DNA of 64,000 nt. Source: Polyangiaceae bacterium (GTDB taxonomy: Bacteria; Myxococcota_A; Polyangia; Polyangiales; Polyangiaceae). Under the pieces are notes generated by a model. That model ran no database searches. It saw only the letters and a list, made by a program, of their open reading frames with translations, and had not been told where the DNA came from. The DNA is taken from positions 1 through 64,000 of the forward strand of contig JAKLKA010000005.1 of NCBI GenBank assembly GCA_023150915.1, written 5' to 3'. Position 1 is the stretch's first letter; each line of letters starts with the position of its first letter. Shown one piece after another: positions 49,353-57,584 of the stretch. Made by a program: the position numbers and the translations under genes.

Positions 49353-50033
49353 TCAGGCAGCCCAGCGCTCGCGGCGCTCGGCCTGGAAGCGGTTCCACGA
49401 AGCCTCGACCTCGGCGAAGCACATGCCGCGGCGAAGAAAGCTGTCGCTGGTCAAGTCCAGAATGGTCGAGGCCAGCTTGTCGCTCGACGAGTACGGCGCG
49501 CGGCCGTAGTCGAACACGACGTCCGCCGCCGCACGCATGCACTCGGGCACCTCTTCGAGCGAGTAGTTGTTGCCCGTGCCCGCCAGGTTGGCGCTCGACC
49601 CGACGATCAGCTGCCCCTCTGCTCGCGCCAGCTCGGCGGCCCGCGCGATCAGATCTCCCACGCCGTAGAAGGTCGCGATGGTTCCTGCCTTGGTGCACTG
49701 TCCGAACAAGTACGGATCGAAGCTCGAGAGCAGGCGAGACGCGGGGTTGATGCGTGCGACCACGGCCATGGGCCAGGTCGCGGACGCGTGCGCCAACCAA
49801 GCGCGCGTGGCGGGATCGATCTCCATTGCCACGTCGTCCAGCACCGGCATCGAGCCGACGGTCACGCACGGCTTCTCGGCGGGGCGACCCTTCAGCTCGT
49901 AGATCCGACGCACGGCCTCGGGGCGTAGCGCGACCAGACCGTACCCGGTCTGTGTGCGCGCAAGTGCGAGCCCGCCGTGCAGTAGAGTCTCGTACATGCG
50001 GGCCGCGTCCAGATCGATGTCGTAGTTGTTCAT
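49353..50033 (-). CDS. YrdC/Sua5-family protein
   Basis: 226 residues from the ATG at 50033. The YrdC fold is visible: GYGLVALRPEAVRRIYELKGRP near the N-terminus, and the conserved SSAN motif in IVGSSANLAGTG. Sua5/YrdC proteins make threonylcarbamoyl-AMP for tRNA t6A. The usual N-terminal PTET and KRP-type motifs are altered here, so it may be a divergent paralogue with another carbamoylation role. Divergent from a hybrid kinase across 58 bases. Confidence 0.72.
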   Translation of the reverse strand: MNNYDIDLDAARMYETLLHGGLALARTQTGYGLVALRPEAVRRIYELKGRPAEKPCVTVGSMPVLDDVAMEIDPATRAWLAHASATWPMAVVARINPASRLLSSFDPYLFGQCTKAGTIATFYGVGDLIARAAELARAEGQLIVGSSANLAGTGNNYSLEEVPECMRAAADVVFDYGRAPYSSSDKLASTILDLTSDSFLRRGMCFAEVEASWNRFQAERRERWAA

Positions 50034-50091
50034 TGCTCGTTGCTCCCTCGTTCCCCGCCCCGATGTGGGACAGAGGGCTACAACGGTGTTA

Positions 50092-52116
50092 ATGCGCGTC
50101 AAATTCGGCCTGGATGATCCGTTCAGTACCCATTCCCTGAACGCAGGCGATCTGGCGGGAATCAAAGCCCGGGACGACTCACCGCCCGCGCACTACACTT
50201 CGGCGATTCCCACCGACCCGAGCGAGCTGTCGGCTGTGCGGCCACCCGATGCCCCGGGCTGGGGCGCGCTGGGGTCTGCCCTGGCGGAGCACTGCAGCGA
50301 CTTCATCGGGTTGATGAACGCCGACGGCGTAGCGCTCTTCCTGAACCGAAGCGTGCGGGGCGCACCCAAGGAGCAGGTCGAAGGCAGGCTACTGGAAGAG
50401 TTCCTGGCGCCCGAGCGCGCGCGGGCCGTCCGCGCGCTCCTCGACGAAGCCAAGCGGACGGGAAAGCCCGCACTCAACCCCGACGCCCACGTGATCGCCC
50501 TGGACGGCAGCGACCGGTGGTTCACCGAGAAATGCGTCCCGATCGAGGGCGGCGAGACCTTCATGCTGGTGCGCACCGAGACCACGCACCAACGGCAGAC
50601 GCGCGACGCGCTCTTGGCAGCCGAGGAGCGCTATCGGGTGCTGTTCGAGTCGAACCCCGACCCGGTGCTGGTCTACGCACCCGGTTCGCTGGAGCTGTTG
50701 GCGGCGAACGCCGCGGCCGAGCGGCTGTACGGGTGGAGCCGCGACGAGCTGGCGGGGCAGACGATGCTCGATTTCTATCCGCTCGAGGCGCGGGAAGCAG
50801 CCCGACTCGAGCTGGAGGCGATGAGCGGAACGCCGATCCGCGATCGCCGCAGCGTGATCACCCAGCTCCGTTCCGACGGCCAGAGTTTGCGTTGCGAGGT
50901 CGTCGACAATCCCATCGAGTTTCACGGGAAGGCGGCGCGGATCTGCGTGGTGCGCGACGTGACGGAGCGCGAGCAGCTGGAGGACCAGCTCCGGCACTCC
51001 CAGAAGATGGAAGCGATCGGCGTGTTCGCCGGCGGCGTGGCGCACGACTTCAACAACCTGCTCAGCGTGATCATGGCCGTGAGCGGTGCCGCAGTCGAGG
51101 CCGCCCCGAAGGGCAGCGAGCTGGCCGATGATCTGGCCCTGGTGGTGAATGCTGCCCGGCGCGGTGCCGAGCTGACGCAGAAGCTGCTTCTCTTCTCGCG
51201 GAAGCAAATCGTCAGCAAAGAGACCGTCGACCTGGCCGAGGTCGTGGTCGACTTCGCAGGGCTGCTCCGGCGTCTGGTCGAGCCCAACGTGGTGCTCGAG
51301 ATCGTGCAGGCGCACGCACCGCTTCCGCTGTTCGCCGACCGCACCCTGCTCGAGCAGGTCATCCTGAATCTGGTGATGAATGCTCACCAGGCCATGACGG
51401 ACGGCGGGCGCATCACCGTCTCGGTCCGTCGTCGCGAGATCGGGTCAGCAGAAGGCTTGCATTCCCGGGTGGGCCCCGGAAGCTACGCCGAGCTCTGCGT
51501 CACCGACGACGGAGTCGGCATGGACGCCGCCATCACCCGCCGGATCTTCGACCCATTCTTCACCACCAAGCGCGAGGGCACCGGGCTCGGCCTTGCGGTG
51601 GTTCACGGCATCGTGCAGCAACATGGCGGCGTGATCACGGTCGACTCGGCGCCGGGCATCGGCAGCAGCTTCCACGCGCTGTTCCCGCTGAGCGCGAAGC
51701 TGTACGAGGTGGACACCGCGCAGCTTCGCCTGCGCGCGCCGCGGGGCACCGAGCGGCTGCTGGTGGCCGAAGACGAGCCGCAGCTCAGGTACCTGGCCGA
51801 ACGCAGCTTGAGCCGCCTGGGGTATCACGTGGTGGCGGCACGCAACGGGCAGGAAGCGGTGACCGAGTTCGAGCAGACCCCCGACGCGTTCGACCTGGTG
51901 GTGCTCGACGTGGTGATGCCGAGTCTGGGTGGGCGCGAGGCCTGGGATCGGATGCGTGCGCGGCGCCCGAACCTGCGCGCGCTGTTCGTCACAGGCTATG
52001 CGCCAGAGTCGAGCGGAGTGGTCGAGGTCCTGGATCAGCCGGGGGCCGCGCTGCTCAGGAAGCCGTTCACCACCATCGAGCTTGCCGCGCGCGTGCGCCA
52101 GCTGCTCGACGCCTGA
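50092..52116 (+). CDS. Hybrid histidine kinase: PAS-PAS-HisKA-HATPase-REC
   Basis: 674 residues from the ATG at 50092; an upstream TTG is not needed. Two PAS-like domains (about 65-170 and 185-300) precede a dimerisation domain with the phospho-acceptor His318 in [11 protein letters not shown], then an ATPase with NLVMNAHQAM, DDGVGMD and TGLGLAVVHG. A C-terminal receiver has VAEDEP and Asp606 in VVLDVVMPS. No membrane helix or signal peptide, so it is a soluble sensor, perhaps of redox or ligand state. Partner unknown. Confidence 0.9.
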   Translation: MRVKFGLDDPFSTHSLNAGDLAGIKARDDSPPAHYTSAIPTDPSELSAVRPPDAPGWGALGSALAEHCSDFIGLMNADGVALFLNRSVRGAPKEQVEGRLLEEFLAPERARAVRALLDEAKRTGKPALNPDAHVIALDGSDRWFTEKCVPIEGGETFMLVRTETTHQRQTRDALLAAEERYRVLFESNPDPVLVYAPGSLELLAANAAAERLYGWSRDELAGQTMLDFYPLEAREAARLELEAMSGTPIRDRRSVITQLRSDGQSLRCEVVDNPIEFHGKAARICVVRDVTEREQLEDQLRHSQKMEAIGVFAGGVAHDFNNLLSVIMAVSGAAVEAAPKGSELADDLALVVNAARRGAELTQKLLLFSRKQIVSKETVDLAEVVVDFAGLLRRLVEPNVVLEIVQAHAPLPLFADRTLLEQVILNLVMNAHQAMTDGGRITVSVRRREIGSAEGLHSRVGPGSYAELCVTDDGVGMDAAITRRIFDPFFTTKREGTGLGLAVVHGIVQQHGGVITVDSAPGIGSSFHALFPLSAKLYEVDTAQLRLRAPRGTERLLVAEDEPQLRYLAERSLSRLGYHVVAARNGQEAVTEFEQTPDAFDLVVLDVVMPSLGGREAWDRMRARRPNLRALFVTGYAPESSGVVEVLDQPGAALLRKPFTTIELAARVRQLLDA

Positions 52117-52119
52117 GCG

Positions 52120-52812
52120 TCACGTGCCCCGGCGCCCGTCCCAGCGCTCGACATGCAAGCGCGGCGAGACGCCGACGCCGCGCGCCCGGGCGGCGCTCTC
52201 CACGAACGGAGCCCGGAGCGCGAGCTCGCGCCGCGTTCGCGCCTGGGGCATGAACAGCACGCGGGCCTTCGGCCAGGCCAGCTCACCGATCAGCTGCTCG
52301 GCCTCGAGCACGTCGCTCTCGTCGGCGACCACCAGCTTGAGCCACGCTCGGCCCGTGGCCGCCAGCGCCGCCAGCGCCCGCGGGCGAATGCGCAGTCCCG
52401 GGCGGTTGCCGCTGCCCGATAGCTTCGGCGACACGTTCCACTGATCCACGCGGCGCGAGAGCTCGGGCTTCGGCTCGAGCGTGCCGTTGGTCTCGACCTC
52501 GACGAAATGGTCGGTCGAGAGCTGATGAATGAGCTGCGCCAATCCGGCTTGCTGCAGCAGCGGCTCACCGCCCGTCACCACCAAGCGCCGGGCCGTTGCG
52601 GCCTTTATCTGTCGCCAGACGTCGTCGACCAGGCGTGTGGTGACCTCGGCTTCGTAGGCATGGTTGTTGAAGTCCCAGGTGTACTTCGTGTCGCACCACG
52701 AGCAGTGCAGGTTGCAGGTCGCGAGCCGCAAGAACACCGCCGGCTCGCCGGCGCTTGCACCTTCGCCCTGGATGCTCTCGAACACCTCGGACACTTTCAG
52801 CGATCGGGTCAC
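52120..52812 (-). CDS. queE: 7-carboxy-7-deazaguanine synthase
   Basis: 230 residues. Radical SAM enzyme of queuosine/7-deazapurine synthesis, converting 6-carboxytetrahydropterin to carboxydeazaguanine. The cluster motif is CNLHCSWC (Cys33, Cys37, Cys40), preceded by ESIQGEGASAGEPAVFLRL, which is specific for QueE; TGGEPLLQ and VEVETNGT are SAM-binding strands. Ends three bases from the kinase stop and diverges from rph. queC, queD and queF are not in the window. Confidence 0.95.
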   Translation of the reverse strand: MTRSLKVSEVFESIQGEGASAGEPAVFLRLATCNLHCSWCDTKYTWDFNNHAYEAEVTTRLVDDVWRQIKAATARRLVVTGGEPLLQQAGLAQLIHQLSTDHFVEVETNGTLEPKPELSRRVDQWNVSPKLSGSGNRPGLRIRPRALAALAATGRAWLKLVVADESDVLEAEQLIGELAWPKARVLFMPQARTRRELALRAPFVESAARARGVGVSPRLHVERWDGRRGT

Positions 52813-52877
52813 GGCCAGGCGGAAGGATTGAGCAAGGCCGTTTCGGCGTCCACCCGGGCCGTGGTAGGTGCAGTGCC

Positions 52878-53624
52878 ATGGCCGACAAACGCCAAGGCTT
52901 GCCCCTGCGCTCGATCCGCCCGGTCGAGGTGCTCCCCGGTTTTCACCGCTTCGCGGAGGGGTCAGTGCTGTACCGCGCGGGCGGAACGCGGCTGCTCCTC
53001 ACGGCCAGCATCGACGACGGCGTGCCAGACTTCATGAAGGGTCGCGGCAAGGGCTGGATCACCGCCGAGTACCAGATGCACCCGCGCGCCAACCCGAAGC
53101 GGCGCGAGAACCGTGATGGCCGCGACAAGCCGCTGTCGGGCCGCTCGCGCGAGATCCAGCGGCTGATCGGCCGCGCGCTGCGCGCTGCCGTGGATCTCGA
53201 CCGGCTGGGCGAGCGCAGCATCGTGATCGACGCGGACGTGATCGAGGCGGATGGTGGCACGCGAACCGCGGCCATCACCGGGGGCTTCATCGCCCTGGCC
53301 ATGGCCATCGAGAAGCTGCGCCTGGATCGCAAGGTGTTGCGTGATCAGGTGGCGGCCGTGAGCGTGGGCCACGTGGACGGGCAGTACGCCCTGGATCTTT
53401 GCTATGCCGAAGACAGCACCGCGCGAGTCGATCTGAACGTGGTGGCCACGGCCAAGGGCTGCATGGTCGAGCTTCAAGGCACCGCCGAGGGCGAGCCCGT
53501 GCCGCGCTCGGACGTCGACGCCATGGTCGACCTGGCGCTGATCGGCGTCGCCGAGCTGTGCGTGGTCCAACGCAAGGCCCTGGAAACCGTGGGCGTCGAT
53601 CTCACGCGCCTGATGCCGGGGTGA
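52878..53624 (+). CDS. rph: Ribonuclease PH
   Basis: 248 residues. Phosphorolytic 3'-5' exoribonuclease that trims tRNA 3' ends. Conserved blocks include GLPLRSIRPVEV, GTRLLLTAS, GWITAEYQMHPRA, RSREIQRLIGRALRAAVDL and DADVIEADGGTRTAAITGG, with the Asp pair of the active site. The MBL hydrolase gene follows three bases after the stop, so the two are probably co-transcribed. Confidence 0.96.
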   Translation: MADKRQGLPLRSIRPVEVLPGFHRFAEGSVLYRAGGTRLLLTASIDDGVPDFMKGRGKGWITAEYQMHPRANPKRRENRDGRDKPLSGRSREIQRLIGRALRAAVDLDRLGERSIVIDADVIEADGGTRTAAITGGFIALAMAIEKLRLDRKVLRDQVAAVSVGHVDGQYALDLCYAEDSTARVDLNVVATAKGCMVELQGTAEGEPVPRSDVDAMVDLALIGVAELCVVQRKALETVGVDLTRLMPG

Positions 53625-53627
53625 GCC

Positions 53628-54851
53628 ATGGGACGCATCCGAGAGGTGGCTGATGCGCTCTGGTCCGGAAGCCAGAGCACCGACGGCCTGCAACCGGTTT
53701 CGCTCATCCTTGGCCTGGAAGAAATGCAGCCGGGCCTGGCCTTCGTCTCGAGCTTCGGCAACGTGATCGCGTTTCGCTCGTCCGAGGGCATGGCGCTGAT
53801 CGACACCGGCGGCTTTTTCATGGCCGGCCAGAACCACGCCACGCTCCGCGAGTGGTGCGACGCGCCGCTCAGCACCGCCATCTACACCCACGGTCACGTG
53901 GACCACGCCTTCGGCGTGCCGCCCTTCGAGGCGGAAGGGCGCGGGCGGGTCGAGGTGATCGCCCACGAGGCGGTGAAAGACCGCTTCGATCGTTACCAGC
54001 TCACCGCAGGCTACAACCGCGTGATCAACGGCCGGCAGTTCGGCGTGGCGGCCTGGCCCAGCGAGTACCGCTACCCGGATCGCACCTATCGCGATCGGCT
54101 GGATTTGCAGGTGGGCGGCGAGGCGGTCGAGCTTCATCACGCGCGGGGCGAGACCGACGACCACACCTGGGTGTGGTTGCCGCAGCGCAAGGTGCTGTGC
54201 ACTGGCGACCTGTTCATCTGGGCCTCGCCCAACTGTGGCAACCCGCAGAAGGTGCAGCGCTTCCCCCGCGAGTGGGCGGCCGCGCTCAGAACCATGTCGG
54301 CGCTGGGCGCCGAGTTGCTGTTGCCCGGGCACGGCCCGCCCATCGAGGGCAAAGACCGGGTCGAGCAGGCGCTGTCCGAAACCGCCGAGCTCCTGGAATT
54401 CCTGGTCGATGCCACCCTTCAGCGCATGAACGCCGGCAAGCGTCTGAACGCCATCTTGGCCGAGGTGAAGGCGCCGGCGCACCTCTTGGCGCGGCCCTAC
54501 TTGCGACCGGTCTACGACGAGCCCGAGTTCATCGTGCGGAACCTGTGGCGGCTGTACGGTGGGTGGTGGGACGGCAACCCAGCCCAGCTGAAGCCCGCCC
54601 CCGAGGCGGCCGTGGCCGGCGAGATCGCCGCGCTGGCCGGCGGCGCCCACGCATTGGTTTCGCGGGCCGCGGCACTGGCCGATGGCGGAGAGCTGGCCCT
54701 TGCCACGCACCTGATCGAGCTCGCGTTCGCCGCCGCCCCCGACGACCCCGAGGCCCGCCGGGTGCGCGCGCGCATCTATTCGGCTCGCTCCGAGGCCGAG
54801 TCGAGCTTGATGGCCAAGAACATCTTTCGCGCCGCCGCCGACGAGAGCTGA
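53628..54851 (+). CDS. MBL-fold hydrolase, alkyl-sulfatase-like
   Basis: 407 residues. Metallo-beta-lactamase motif YTHGHVDHAFG (His88, His90, Asp92, His93), second-site residues in ARGETDDHTWVW and the His of LLLPGHGPP. The ~130-residue C-terminal part with LWRLYGGWWDGNPAQLKP is the alkyl sulfatase dimerisation domain, as in SdsA/BDS1-type enzymes, but the SCP2-like third domain is missing. Substrate could be an alkyl sulfate or another ester. Placed in an operon with rph. Confidence 0.85.
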   Translation: MGRIREVADALWSGSQSTDGLQPVSLILGLEEMQPGLAFVSSFGNVIAFRSSEGMALIDTGGFFMAGQNHATLREWCDAPLSTAIYTHGHVDHAFGVPPFEAEGRGRVEVIAHEAVKDRFDRYQLTAGYNRVINGRQFGVAAWPSEYRYPDRTYRDRLDLQVGGEAVELHHARGETDDHTWVWLPQRKVLCTGDLFIWASPNCGNPQKVQRFPREWAAALRTMSALGAELLLPGHGPPIEGKDRVEQALSETAELLEFLVDATLQRMNAGKRLNAILAEVKAPAHLLARPYLRPVYDEPEFIVRNLWRLYGGWWDGNPAQLKPAPEAAVAGEIAALAGGAHALVSRAAALADGGELALATHLIELAFAAAPDDPEARRVRARIYSARSEAESSLMAKNIFRAAADES

Positions 54852-54890
54852 GCTGGCGCCGAGCGCCGTGGGCCTTAACTTGGCCAGGCC

Positions 54891-55979
54891 ATGACCTCGA
54901 CCCTCGGACCGAGCCACGTGCGCGGGCGCTGGCAGCACCCGGTCGGCGACGGTCGCATCCAGTGCGACCTGTGCCCGCGATTCTGTCGCTTGCACGACGG
55001 GCAGCGGGCGTTCTGCTTCGTCCGCGAGCGGGTCGGCGACGCCATCTACCTGTCGAGCTACGGTCGGGCCACTGGCTTCTGCATCGACCCCATCGAGAAG
55101 AAGCCGCTCCACCACTTCTACCCCGGCACCAGCGTCCTGAGCTTTGGCACCGCCGGGTGCAACCTGGGCTGCAAGTTCTGCCAGAACTGGGACATCTCGA
55201 AGGCGAAAGAGATCGAGAAGCTCTCGGACCGCGCCAGCCCCGCCCAGGTCGCCGAGACCGCGGAGCGCCAGGGCTGCAAGAGCGTGGCGTTCACCTACAA
55301 CGACCCGGTCATCTTCGCGGAATACGCCATCGATTGCGCCCTCGAGTGCCGCGCGCGCGGCATCGAGACCGTGGCCGTGACGGCCGGGTACATCGCGCCC
55401 GAGGCGCGCCGCGACTTCTTCGCGGTGATGAGCGCGGCCAACGTCGACCTCAAGGCGTTCGAGCCCGACTTCTATCGCAAGCTGTGCAACGCCGAGCTCG
55501 AGCCGGTGCTCGACACGCTGAAGTGGCTGCGGCAAGAGACCAACGTCTGGGTCGAGGTCACGACGTTGCTCATTCCGGGCCACAACGACTCGGCGGAAGA
55601 GGTCGACCGGCTGTGCGCCTGGTTCGTGAAGGAGCTGGGGGCCGACGTCCCCCTGCACTTCAGCGCGTTCCACCCCGACTTCAAGATGCTCGACCTGCCA
55701 CCGACGCCCCCCGCCACCTGCCAGCGCGCCCGCGAGCAAGCCATGGCGCACGGCATTCGCTACGTGTACTCGGGCAACATCCACGACGTCGCCGGGGGGT
55801 CCACGTGCTGCCCGGCGTGTCATGCGCTGTTGATCGAGCGCGACTGGTACGAGCTTGGCGCCTATCGACTGAAGGGCAGTCGCTGCGGCGCCTGCGGCGT
55901 CGAAATCGCCGGGCGATTCTCGGCCGAAGGCGTCCAGAGCGCCTGGGGGCGACGGCGGCAGCGGGTGGTGATCGGCTGA
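54891..55979 (+). CDS. amrS: AmmeMemoRadiSam system radical SAM enzyme
   Basis: 362 residues. Radical SAM cluster CNLGCKFCQNW (Cys90, Cys94, Cys97). An N-terminal CDLCPRFCRL cysteine motif and the C-terminal CCPACHALL and CGACGVE motifs match AmrS. The AMMECR1 and Memo partner genes are not adjacent, so the system, whose function is unknown, is split in this genome or partly lost. It is 39 bases after the MBL gene. Confidence 0.88.
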   Translation: MTSTLGPSHVRGRWQHPVGDGRIQCDLCPRFCRLHDGQRAFCFVRERVGDAIYLSSYGRATGFCIDPIEKKPLHHFYPGTSVLSFGTAGCNLGCKFCQNWDISKAKEIEKLSDRASPAQVAETAERQGCKSVAFTYNDPVIFAEYAIDCALECRARGIETVAVTAGYIAPEARRDFFAVMSAANVDLKAFEPDFYRKLCNAELEPVLDTLKWLRQETNVWVEVTTLLIPGHNDSAEEVDRLCAWFVKELGADVPLHFSAFHPDFKMLDLPPTPPATCQRAREQAMAHGIRYVYSGNIHDVAGGSTCCPACHALLIERDWYELGAYRLKGSRCGACGVEIAGRFSAEGVQSAWGRRRQRVVIG

Positions 55980-56016
55980 GCTTGCATCGGCCCGGGCTCT
56001 CTGGCGTCATGGTTGG

Positions 56017-57207
56017 GTGAGCGGCGGGGGCGGTGCTGAGAGCGGCGAGTCGAGCGGGGGCGATACACTCCCGCGGCTGCAGCTGGCGGCACTGGACGCC
56101 GTGGCCAACGCCATCGTGTTCACCGATAGCCGCGGCGTCATCTTGTGGGTGAACGCGGCCTGGGGGACAATGACCGGATACTCGCGCGCCGAGGTGTTGG
56201 GTCAGAACCCGCGCATCCTGAAGTCCGGAGCGCAGAGCAGGGCATTCTACGGCGAGCTGTGGCGCACCATCCTTTCGGGCCGGGTGTGGCGGGGTGAGCT
56301 GGTCAACAAGCGCAAAGACGGCAGCCTGTACACCGAAGAAGAGACGATCACGCCGCTCTGCGACCCCGATGGGAAGGTCACGCACTTCATCGCCATCAAG
56401 CAAGACATCTCGGACCGCAAGCTGGCCGAGCTGGCTTTGCGTGAGAGTGAGGAACGCGCCCGCAAAGCGGCCAGCGAGCTGGCGATCGCGAAAGAGCGCG
56501 CCGAGTCGGCCGACCGCTTGAAGAGCGCGTTTCTGGCGACCATGTCCCACGAGCTTCGCACTCCGCTCAATTCGATCATCGGCTTCACGGGCATTCTGCT
56601 GCAAGAGCTGCCGGGGCCCATCAACGCCGAGCAGAGGAAGCAGCTCGAGATGGTGCGAGGCAGCTCGCGCCACCTCTTGGCGCTGATCAACGACGTGCTG
56701 GACATCTCGAAGATCGAGGCGGGGCAGCTCGAGGTGCGGCGCGAGCCGTTCGACCTCGAGGCCTGCATCGAGCGTGCCGTGGGCGCGGTGCGGCCGCTGG
56801 CGGAGAAGAAGGGCCTGGCCCTCGCATCGAGCGTGCCCGCGGGGGTTGGCCAGGTGGTCGGCGACCCACGGCGCGTCGAGCAGGTGCTTCTGAACCTGCT
56901 CACCAACGCCGTGAAGTTCACCGACCGCGGGCGCGTGAGCCTCGAGGTTGCCAGCGACGACGACCGCGTCCGGATGACGGTCCGCGACACCGGGGTCGGG
57001 ATCCAGAGCGCAGATCTGGCGGCGCTGTTCCAGCCGTTCCGGCAGGTCGGTTCGGGGCTGGCGCGCAGCCACGAGGGCACCGGGCTCGGGCTGGCGATCT
57101 GTCGTCGCCTCGCCGGGCTGATGGGGGGCGACGTGAGTGTCGAGAGTGAGTGGGGCAGTGGCAGCGCGTTCACGTTCGCGCTGCCCCGACGGTGGGGAAA
57201 TCGATGA
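56017..57207 (+). CDS. PAS-domain histidine kinase
   Basis: 396 residues from a GTG. One PAS domain (about 20-130, with ILWVNAAWGTMTGYS and [17 protein letters not shown] plus the PAC segment), a helical linker, HisKA with His178 in MSHELRTPL, and a HATPase domain (NLLTNAVKFTDRG, DTGVGI, TGLGLAICRR). No membrane helix. First gene of a three-gene phosphorelay operon; its stop overlaps the next start. Its PAS domain is strikingly similar to the last PAS of the third gene. Confidence 0.9.
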   Translation: MSGGGGAESGESSGGDTLPRLQLAALDAVANAIVFTDSRGVILWVNAAWGTMTGYSRAEVLGQNPRILKSGAQSRAFYGELWRTILSGRVWRGELVNKRKDGSLYTEEETITPLCDPDGKVTHFIAIKQDISDRKLAELALRESEERARKAASELAIAKERAESADRLKSAFLATMSHELRTPLNSIIGFTGILLQELPGPINAEQRKQLEMVRGSSRHLLALINDVLDISKIEAGQLEVRREPFDLEACIERAVGAVRPLAEKKGLALASSVPAGVGQVVGDPRRVEQVLLNLLTNAVKFTDRGRVSLEVASDDDRVRMTVRDTGVGIQSADLAALFQPFRQVGSGLARSHEGTGLGLAICRRLAGLMGGDVSVESEWGSGSAFTFALPRRWGNR

Positions 57208-57584
57208 CACGCCACGTGCTCTTGATCGAAGACAACGAGCAGAACCGCTACCTCACCACATTCTTGCTCGAGAAGAGCGGTTACCGAGTGACTTCCGCGG
57301 TCACCGGCCCCGACGGCATCGAGCTGGCCCGAGGTGGTGCGTTCGATCTGATTCTGCTCGACATCCAGCTGCCGGCGATGGACGGCTATGCGGTGGCTGC
57401 ATCGCTCAAGGCCGACCCGCGGACGCGCGGTGTTCCAATCGTAGCCGTCACCTCCCACGCGATGGTCGGCGACCGCGAGAAGGCTCTGGCGTCCGGGTCC
57501 CAGGGCTACATCGAGAAACCCATCGACCCCGAGACCTTCGTCAGCGAGATCGAGCGGTTTCTCCCGTCGCGAGGCGTGCCATGA
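57204..57584 (+). CDS. Single-domain response regulator (DivK-like)
   Basis: 126 residues. Receiver domain only: LIEDNEQNRYL acidic pocket, phospho-acceptor Asp53 in LLDIQLPAMDG, Thr/Ser switch in VAVTSHAM and Lys in YIEKPID. It lies between two kinases with four-base overlaps on both sides, so it probably shuttles phosphate between them or to a distant HPt. Confidence 0.92.
   Translation: MTRHVLLIEDNEQNRYLTTFLLEKSGYRVTSAVTGPDGIELARGGAFDLILLDIQLPAMDGYAVAASLKADPRTRGVPIVAVTSHAMVGDREKALASGSQGYIEKPIDPETFVSEIERFLPSRGVP

Noticed and set aside
53000-55823. Minus-strand open frame of 953 codons across rph, the MBL gene and amrS
   Set aside because: It is antisense to three recognisable plus-strand genes and has the composition of a codon-shadow frame.
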